Positions 1-5,071 of a DNA stretch of 9,220 bases are shown piece after piece. Below the pieces are notes generated by a model that saw nothing but the letters and a program-made list of their open reading frames with translations, did no database searches and was not told where the DNA came from. The stretch is from an uncultured Ruminococcus sp. Its GTDB lineage: Bacteria; Bacillota; Clostridia; Oscillospirales; Ruminococcaceae. The stretch is taken from the NCBI GenBank assembly GCA_937926145.1, contig CALANW010000176.1, positions 1 to 9,220 on the forward strand, given 5' to 3'. The translations under genes were made by a program, and so were the position numbers. How positions within the stretch are numbered: position 1 is the stretch's first letter; every line of letters begins with the position of its first letter.

Positions 1-37
1 TTACCATATTTTTAGGGTAATTGCAAGATTAAGTTAG

Positions 38-92
38 TGCATATGGGGCAGCGCCCCTCGACCCCGCAAGCTGTGCTCAGCTTGACCAGCTG
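38..92. repeat. GC-rich palindromic intergenic element
   Basis: A compact GC-rich patch sits in AT-rich intergenic DNA downstream of the YesL-like gene. It holds a hairpin GGGGC-AGC-GCCCC (45-57), a perfect 7-bp hairpin CAAGCTG-TGCT-CAGCTTG (67-84) and the palindrome CAGCTG (87-92). Neither hairpin is followed by a T-run on either strand, so it is not a normal intrinsic terminator. Its look (minus strand: GGGGTCGAGGGGC then GCCCC) resembles dispersed palindromic intergenic repeats of Clostridia, but only one copy is in this window, so membership of a repeat family is inference. Confidence 0.45.
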
Positions 93-124
93 CTTGGCTT
101 CGCAACACCAAACATTGTCCACTA

Positions 125-143
125 AAATAATTCCGAATTATTT
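125..143 (-). terminator. Weak AT-rich inverted repeat over the yesL-like stop codon
   Basis: AAATAATTC-C-GAATTATTT is a perfect 9-bp inverted repeat around position 134 and includes the stop codon of the YesL-like gene (138-140). On the minus strand the right arm ends in four T. The stem is almost all A/T with a minimal loop, so it would be a poor terminator; it may only be a transcript-end structure. Confidence 0.25.
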
Positions 144-764
144 CCTCAGTGATGCCGGGTCTTCTTCGATTTTTCTGAAAATGTGCATTGCCACGCCGCT
201 TATTGTGTACATTATGCAGGCAGGTCCTATCAATGCTCCTACGAATTTCGTTGTCGGGTTCCAGAAAATTATCAGCACTTCCACTGCGATTATCACAAGG
301 AGCAGGAATGTTCTTCCGAAGAACTTCATTCCTATCCTGAATGAATTCTTTATCGAATTTATCACGGTATTATCGTATCTTGCGAGCAGGGGGAAAACAT
401 AGATAAGGCAGAAAATGAAGATATACGCCGAAAAACATCCCACTATCAATATTCCAAGTCCTCCGCTTTCCACCGCATTATAGAGCTGAAAATCGAGAAA
501 AACGGCTTCAAAGCATATCGGCGGCAGAAGTCCGATAAATATTCCCTGCTTCCAGTTCTCCTTGAACGCTTTCCAGAAGTCCTTTATGACGTTACCCTCC
601 TGATCTTCGGACATTCGCAGCAGGACGCTGAACGCCGCTATCGTACTTCCGCCGATCGTGACTATCGGTATGCAGAATATCACCCACATAAAGTTCAGCT
701 TCAGGATATCCCACAGGGTCTGCATAAACTTATAAAGCGGACTTTCTACGCTGAAAAATTTCAT
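138..764 (-). CDS. YesL-family (DUF624) membrane protein
   Basis: A 208-residue membrane protein resembling the DUF624/YesL family, which is usually encoded beside LplB/LplC-type carbohydrate transporters; its biochemical role is not established. About five hydrophobic segments are visible (residues 23-48, 72-95, 103-127, 151-169, 173-195). The N-terminus (FSVESPLYKFMQTLWDILKL) and the PIVTIGGSTIAA stretch fit the family pattern, and the length is typical. I chose the ATG at 764 because a GGAGG (770-774) lies 5 bases upstream; the TTG further out at 776 overlaps that GGAGG. It is the last gene of the transporter operon, 83 bases after the LplC-like permease. A role assisting or tuning the importer is inference from context. 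Confidence 0.8.
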   Translation of the reverse strand: MKFFSVESPLYKFMQTLWDILKLNFMWVIFCIPIVTIGGSTIAAFSVLLRMSEDQEGNVIKDFWKAFKENWKQGIFIGLLPPICFEAVFLDFQLYNAVESGGLGILIVGCFSAYIFIFCLIYVFPLLARYDNTVINSIKNSFRIGMKFFGRTFLLLVIIAVEVLIIFWNPTTKFVGALIGPACIMYTISGVAMHIFRKIEEDPASLRK

Positions 765-790
765 CGAAACCTCCAAAAGATAAAAAAGAT

Positions 791-839
791 AAAACGGAGA
801 TCCAAAAGGAAAGATTTTTCCTATATGAACCCCCGTTTT
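791..839 (-). other. Nested inverted repeats between the permease and the yesL-like gene
   Basis: In the 83-base gap before the YesL-like gene there is an outer pair AAAACGG (791-797) and CCGTTTT (833-839), enclosing a 6-bp hairpin AGGAAA-GATT-TTTCCT (807-822). On the minus strand the inner hairpin is followed by a few T and the outer stem by a T-rich stretch. It could be a partial terminator or RNA-processing structure that lowers expression of the last gene; the stems are short, so this is tentative. Confidence 0.3.
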
Positions 840-847
840 GTTGAATT

Positions 848-1810
848 TTAGCCCTTAACTGCTCCGAGCATAATACCCGATTCAAAGTATCTTTGCATGA
901 ACGGATATACGAGCATAATTGGGATAATTGTTATCATTGAGATAGTGTACTGAATTATCTTTGTATTCATCGCACCTGAGAGCGCCGCCGTATCGGAGCT
1001 TGAAGTTGCGCCGTTTACCATTGCGCTGAGGTTTGACGACTGGTTCAGGTAGACATAAAGTCTGTGCTGAACGGTATAGAGTTCAGGCGAGTTGGAGTTG
1101 TAGATAAGTGAATCCTGGAAGGAGTTCCAATGTCCTACTGCGCCGAAAATCGCGATAGTTGCGAGGATAGGCTTTGAAAGCGGCCAAATGATCTTATAGA
1201 ATATCGTCCAGTAGCCTGCGCCGTCGATGAACGCACTTTCCTCAATTTCACCCGGAATAGATTCAACGTAAGTTTTTACGAGAATGATGTTATAAGGTGA
1301 AACGATTGCAGGAATAATATAAACAAGGAACGTATTTGTAAGACCGAGCATCGAAAGGTTGAGGTATGTAGGGATAAGTCCTGCGTTGAAGTACATTGTG
1401 ATAACGAGGAATCTGTACCAGAACTTTCTGTGCCACATCTCCTGCTTTGTCATAAGGTAGCCTGCGAGTGCGGAGGCGAAAACCATAAGAACCGTACCGA
1501 TGAGCGTTCTGAGAATTGTTATGACGAACGAATTCCAGAGGTCGTTTACGTTCGCCATCATAATATAGTTCTGAATGGTGATCTGCTGCGGGAAGAACGT
1601 GATAACGCCCTTTTTAACAAGCTCATTGTTCGAGATAGTGTTAATGAAGATATAGTAGAATGGGAAAATACAGCTGAGTGTAAACAGAATGAAGAACAGG
1701 TAGTTCAGGATATTGAACACGATATCTCCCGGAGTCAGCTTGATCTTCGTTGTATGCTCCTTGAAATATTTTTCTTCGGCTCTTTTTGACAGCTTTTCAT
1801 CGTGAGTCAT
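848..1810 (-). CDS. LplC/YtcP-like carbohydrate ABC transporter permease
   Basis: Inner-membrane permease subunit of a CUT1-type sugar ABC importer, 320 residues, close to the family's usual length. The N-terminal cytoplasmic part is followed by TM1 (about 30-56), and further helices lie near 92-120, 131-150, 156-178, 212-230 and 284-304. The EAA loop that docks the ATPase is clear: EESAFIDGAGYW (190-201) with D196-G197-A198, followed by IIWPLSKP. The end, YFESGIMLGAVKG, is the hallmark C-terminus of LplC/YtcP proteins. The ATG at 1810 has an AAGGAGG (1820-1826) at good distance, and this site overlaps the stop of the upstream permease (1825-1827), so the two are almost certainly co-transcribed and perhaps translationally coupled. 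It should form a heterodimer with that permease. The substrate cannot be read from the sequence. Confidence 0.92.
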   Translation of the reverse strand: MTHDEKLSKRAEEKYFKEHTTKIKLTPGDIVFNILNYLFFILFTLSCIFPFYYIFINTISNNELVKKGVITFFPQQITIQNYIMMANVNDLWNSFVITILRTLIGTVLMVFASALAGYLMTKQEMWHRKFWYRFLVITMYFNAGLIPTYLNLSMLGLTNTFLVYIIPAIVSPYNIILVKTYVESIPGEIEESAFIDGAGYWTIFYKIIWPLSKPILATIAIFGAVGHWNSFQDSLIYNSNSPELYTVQHRLYVYLNQSSNLSAMVNGATSSSDTAALSGAMNTKIIQYTISMITIIPIMLVYPFMQRYFESGIMLGAVKG

Positions 1811-1824
1811 TTCAAACCGCCTCC

Positions 1825-3315
1825 TTATACAATGCTCTCGCCGCGGATAAGCTTAGATACGCTGTTAGCGGCAAAAAGAAGAATTACGCTGATAATGGAC
1901 TTGACCATACCGATAACGGTCGAGATCGGGATAAGTCCGCTTGTGATACCGAGGTTATAAACGTAAAGGTCGAGAACTTCGATACTGTTCTTATTGATAG
2001 AATTGGAGAATACGAGGTACTGTTCCATACCGTTTGAAAGGATATTTGCGATGGACATAAGGAGAAGTACCATATATGTAGGGATAAGCTCAGGGATCGT
2101 GATATACCACATCTTTGCGAAACGTCCTGCGCCGTCAACGGTAGCTGCTTCATAAAGCTGCTGGTCGATGCCCGAGATCGAAGCGATGTAGATGATAGCA
2201 CTCCAGCCGAGTCCCTTCCAAAGTCCCCATGCAAGCATCTTGAGCCACATATGTGAATCGCTCAGGAGGTAGTTGGTCATTGTCGGATGACCTATCGATG
2301 TGAGGAATGTGTTGATAAAGCCGTCAGTTGAGAATATCGCAAGTGCAATAGCGTAAACAAGTACCCAGCTGATGAAGTTCGGGATAGTTGTGAATGTCTG
2401 TACCACTCTTCTGAAAGCGGTGTTCTTGATCTCGGAGAGGAAGATAGCGAATACCATTGGCACCCAGCTCGTTGCGATTCCGAGGCCGCTCATTGCGAGT
2501 GTGTTCTTTACAACTCGAACAACGTCTTTTCTCGTTGCTGCCGTATTGAAAAGTGACTTGAACCACTTTAAGCCGACGAACTTGTCCCAGGAAAGTGTTT
2601 CGCCCGACTTATAATCGAAGAATGCATATCTCCAGCCGAAGAGCGGCAGATAGCAGAACACGAATGCAAGAACGAGTATCGGGAGCATCATAAGGAAAAG
2701 TCTGTACTTCGCAGCCATTTCTGCCTTTTCGCCCTTTGTTGTGGGAACAAGAATAAGTTCAGCTGCCGAAACAAAAAGTGCTACGCCTGCAAGAACGACA
2801 TAGAGCCAAAAGATTGCAGGGAAAACAGGGTTTACTTTTTCGATCTTTTCCGAGCCGAGAAGCATATCGTAGGAACGATAGATACCGATGAGTGCACAAA
2901 TCTCAACGACAGAACCGCCGATAGTGAAAAATGTGCTTGTCTTCTTCATTTTATTGTTTCCGAGCGACATACAAGCGCCGATTATCATTATCACAACAGC
3001 TGCGATGATGATAAGACTGCTGGCGTTGAGCAGTTTGAACGCTGCCTCGGGGACCCAGCCTCTTGCAAATGCACGGCCGAAGTTCGTGATAAGTGTTTTA
3101 TAAGAAACGCCGCAGGTGAAAAGCGACATATTCTTATTGATCTGATCTGTTACTCTCGCAGCGTTGAAATTCGGGAAGAAGAGAATGATGATGTTTATTA
3201 CCACAGATGCGCGCACGAACCAGAAAAGCACATCGCAGAGCTTTTCACGCGGTGTTCGTTCGACCACTCTCTTATTTGAACCGATATCGGCTGCTGATCT
3301 AACAGCATCTGCCAT
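1825..3315 (-). CDS. LplB/YteP-like carbohydrate ABC transporter permease with N-terminal extension
   Basis: Permease partner of the LplC-like subunit in a CUT1-type sugar importer, but 496 residues instead of the usual roughly 300. The ordinary LplB core starts near residue 204 (LFLMMLPILVLAFVFCYLPL, then FGW); helices follow at about 268-293, 312-332, 356-385, 411-432 and 462-487. The EAA loop EAATVDGAGRFAKMWYITIP (389-408) is intact. The first ~200 residues form an extra module with four hydrophobic segments (27-50, 94-118, 127-149, 166-190) that I do not recognise. The start is supported by GGAGG (3325-3329), 9 bases before the ATG, and the frame runs unbroken into the core, so this is a true fusion rather than a wrong start. 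First gene of the operon; divergent from the AraC-type regulator. Confidence 0.9.
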   Translation of the reverse strand: MADAVRSAADIGSNKRVVERTPREKLCDVLFWFVRASVVINIIILFFPNFNAARVTDQINKNMSLFTCGVSYKTLITNFGRAFARGWVPEAAFKLLNASSLIIIAAVVIMIIGACMSLGNNKMKKTSTFFTIGGSVVEICALIGIYRSYDMLLGSEKIEKVNPVFPAIFWLYVVLAGVALFVSAAELILVPTTKGEKAEMAAKYRLFLMMLPILVLAFVFCYLPLFGWRYAFFDYKSGETLSWDKFVGLKWFKSLFNTAATRKDVVRVVKNTLAMSGLGIATSWVPMVFAIFLSEIKNTAFRRVVQTFTTIPNFISWVLVYAIALAIFSTDGFINTFLTSIGHPTMTNYLLSDSHMWLKMLAWGLWKGLGWSAIIYIASISGIDQQLYEAATVDGAGRFAKMWYITIPELIPTYMVLLLMSIANILSNGMEQYLVFSNSINKNSIEVLDLYVYNLGITSGLIPISTVIGMVKSIISVILLFAANSVSKLIRGESIV

Positions 3316-3383
3316 TTTCCTGCACCTCCAAAGTGTTTAAACAACCAAAGCGCCCATACAATACAAAAAGTACGCACAAAGCC

Positions 3384-3412
3384 TTGATTATTTTGTAAAA
3401 ATATGCTACAAT
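3384..3412 (+). promoter_or_regulatory. Likely promoter of the AraC-type regulator gene
   Basis: TTGATT (3384-3389), a 17-base spacer and TACAAT (3407-3412), with TG at 3404-3405 giving an extended -10. It points toward the regulator and would leave a leader of about 130 bases containing the putative operators. Its -10 almost abuts that of the divergent transporter promoter, so the two polymerases would probably compete. Confidence 0.45.
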
Positions 3413-3420
3413 GTAAACAA

Positions 3421-3449
3421 ATTATATCACAGTTTTATCACCTTTACCA
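3421..3449 (-). promoter_or_regulatory. Likely promoter of the transporter operon
   Basis: On the minus strand a perfect TATAAT (3421-3426) lies 17 bases downstream of TGGTAA (3444-3449), which matches only 3 of 6 bases of TTGACA. A strong -10 with a poor -35 suits an activator-dependent promoter. The leader to the permease ATG would be about 100 bases. Confidence 0.5.
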
Positions 3450-3453
3450 TAAA

Positions 3454-3486
3454 AATAGCGACATTTTTTAGCACAATAATGACATT
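3454..3486. promoter_or_regulatory. Direct-repeat operator candidate for the AraC-type regulator
   Basis: AATAGCGACATT (3454-3465) and AATAATGACATT (3475-3486) agree at 10 of 12 positions and repeat with a 21-bp period, two helical turns. The inner copy ends 4 bp upstream of the transporter -35 (3444-3449). AraC/XylS proteins often bind direct repeats spaced this way next to the -35 of the promoter they activate, so I read this as the activator site for the transporter operon. Confidence 0.5.
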
Positions 3487-3551
3487 AACAAAATGTTACG
3501 GGTTCTAAACCGATTACATTGTATGATTATACAAAAGCAGGAAAAATCAAA

Positions 3552-4409
3552 ATGAAAGTATTTCACCTTAAAGAATTCACGGGAGAGAGCGGTTTTCCGT
3601 TCCATATTCTGCAGGATAATCACGAAAACACCTTTCCTATCCACAGCCATGCCGACTTCATCGAGCTTGCGATAGTCATAGGAGGGAGCGCATCGCATAT
3701 TGTCGATGATGAATGCTTCCCTATCAGAAAAGGAGACGTCTTTACCATAGGAAAAAATATGTCGCACGGCTTTTCCGATGCCGTCGGATTCCGGATATGC
3801 AATATAATGTTCAGTCAGGAGGATTTTTTCGGCGGACATTCGGATATATGCGATTCACCGAGCTTTCGCTCGCTTTTTTACGGAAAAAACGGACTTCAGA
3901 CGAAGCTGACGCTGCCGCCCGAGGAATTTATCCGTGTATGCGAGATACTGAAAATGCTTCAGACAGAGTACAGCACCGATTCGGACGGGCGTGAAACGCT
4001 GATACGCTCCTATTTTATGATGCTTACGGTGATGCTGTCGCGGCTCTACGCCTCAAAGGAATCGGGCAAGAACCGAAGTGCCGAGAACATCACTGCCGCG
4101 GCTGAATTCATCGAGCGAAACTTCACCGAAAAGCTCACGCTCGATTCGATAGCCGAGGTAACGCACTATTCTTCACGCCACTTCGTGCGAATTTTCACCG
4201 AAACATATCACCAAACACCGCAGGAATACATACTCTCGCTCCGACTTCGGCGAGCATTCAGCCTGCTCGAAGAGGGTGAGCTCTCCATTGAAGAAACCGC
4301 GCAGCAGAGCGGCTTCGGTGACGGAAACTACTTCTGTCGAGTGTTCAAAAGACAGACGGGCGTGACCCCCGGAGAATACCGCCGCACGGCGCAGCAAAAG
4401 AAAAATTGA
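3552..4409 (+). CDS. AraC-family transcriptional regulator
   Basis: A 285-residue regulator. The N-terminal half is a cupin-like sensor with FPIHSHADFIELAIVIGG (28-45) and IRKGDVFTIGKNMSHGF (58-74), the usual pattern of AraC_binding domains that hold a sugar-like effector. The C-terminal ~100 residues (178-280) carry two helix-turn-helix motifs: LTLDSIAEVTHYSSRHFVRI in the first, and SIEETAQQSGFGDGNYFCRV with FKRQTGVTPGEYRR in the second. I start at the ATG at 3552 because AGGA (3539-3542) lies 9 bases upstream; an in-frame TTG at 3519 has no ribosome binding site. Divergent from the sugar importer, so it most likely activates that operon. The effector is unknown. Confidence 0.9.
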   Translation: MKVFHLKEFTGESGFPFHILQDNHENTFPIHSHADFIELAIVIGGSASHIVDDECFPIRKGDVFTIGKNMSHGFSDAVGFRICNIMFSQEDFFGGHSDICDSPSFRSLFYGKNGLQTKLTLPPEEFIRVCEILKMLQTEYSTDSDGRETLIRSYFMMLTVMLSRLYASKESGKNRSAENITAAAEFIERNFTEKLTLDSIAEVTHYSSRHFVRIFTETYHQTPQEYILSLRLRRAFSLLEEGELSIEETAQQSGFGDGNYFCRVFKRQTGVTPGEYRRTAQQKKN

Positions 4410-4420
4410 AAGGATAAATT

Positions 4421-5071
4421 ATGACTAAAAAAGAAAGAGCGGCAGCTGCCGTTGAGGGACTTGAAAAGCTTTACCCCGATGCGATATGCTCGCTCGTTTA
4501 TGAAAAACCGTATGAACTTCTGATAGCGACCCGACTTTCGGCACAATGCACGGACGCAAGGGTAAACATCGTCACAAAGGAGCTTTTTGCGAAATTCCCC
4601 ACCCTGAAAAGCTTCGCCGATGCAAAATGGGAGGACATTGCCGAAATAGTTCGACCATGCGGACTTTACAAGACAAAAGCGCAGAGCATCGCCGAGATGA
4701 CACACACATTATATTATGACCTTGACAGCGTTCTCCCCGACACGGTGGAGGAGCTTATAAAGCTGCCCGGTGTCGGAAGAAAGACCGCTAACCTCATCGT
4801 CGGCGATGTTTTCCACAAGCCTGCGGTCGTGACGGACACACATTTTATACGAATTTGCGGCAGACTCGGACTTACCGCGAACACCGAGCCGCAAAAGGTC
4901 GAGGACGATCTGCGCAAGCTTCTCCCTCCCGAAAAAAGCTCGGATTTCTGCCATAGGATAGTGCTTTTCGGACGTGAATACTGCTGCGCGCGAAGCCCGA
5001 AATGTGAAGTCTGTCCGCTCAAAGACCAACTCGGCGGATATAAGTGCAAATTAAAGGACAAGAAAGCATAA
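4421..5071 (+). CDS. nth: Endonuclease III (DNA glycosylase/AP lyase)
   Basis: Removes oxidised pyrimidines from DNA and nicks the abasic site by beta-elimination, starting base excision repair. The 216-residue length is typical. The helix-hairpin-helix LPGVGRKTANLIVGDV (115-130) holds the catalytic lysine K121, and VVTDTHFIRI holds the catalytic aspartate D139; LLIATRLSAQCTDARVN near the N-terminus is also family-typical. The C-terminal 4Fe-4S loop has C188, C195 and C198 in the standard C-X6-C-X2-C spacing, but the fourth cysteine of the usual X5 spacing is replaced by Leu (L204) and the next cysteine is C209 (X10). AAAGGA (4409-4414) lies 6 bases before the ATG. It starts 11 bp after the AraC-type gene and directly abuts recQ. 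Confidence 0.95.
   Translation: MTKKERAAAAVEGLEKLYPDAICSLVYEKPYELLIATRLSAQCTDARVNIVTKELFAKFPTLKSFADAKWEDIAEIVRPCGLYKTKAQSIAEMTHTLYYDLDSVLPDTVEELIKLPGVGRKTANLIVGDVFHKPAVVTDTHFIRICGRLGLTANTEPQKVEDDLRKLLPPEKSSDFCHRIVLFGREYCCARSPKCEVCPLKDQLGGYKCKLKDKKA

Noticed and set aside
1..20. Inverted repeat TTACC...GGTAA at the left edge
   Set aside because: Only 5 bp with a 10-base A/T loop at the window edge; not distinguishable from chance.
37..402. Plus-strand open frame of 121 codons at the left end
   Set aside because: It starts with GTG inside the palindromic patch, has no ribosome binding site and runs antisense to the well-supported YesL-like gene; its protein shows no family features.
1430..2037. 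Plus-strand open frames antisense to the permeases
   Set aside because: They lie opposite clear permease coding sequence and give compositionally odd, unrecognisable proteins.
3519..3551. Upstream TTG start for the AraC-type regulator
   Set aside because: No Shine-Dalgarno sequence precedes it, and it falls in a putative regulatory repeat; the ATG at 3552 has AGGA at proper distance.
4328..4705. Minus-strand open frame spanning the regulator/nth junction
   Set aside because: Antisense to two strongly supported genes, with a cysteine- and arginine-rich product typical of a shadow frame.
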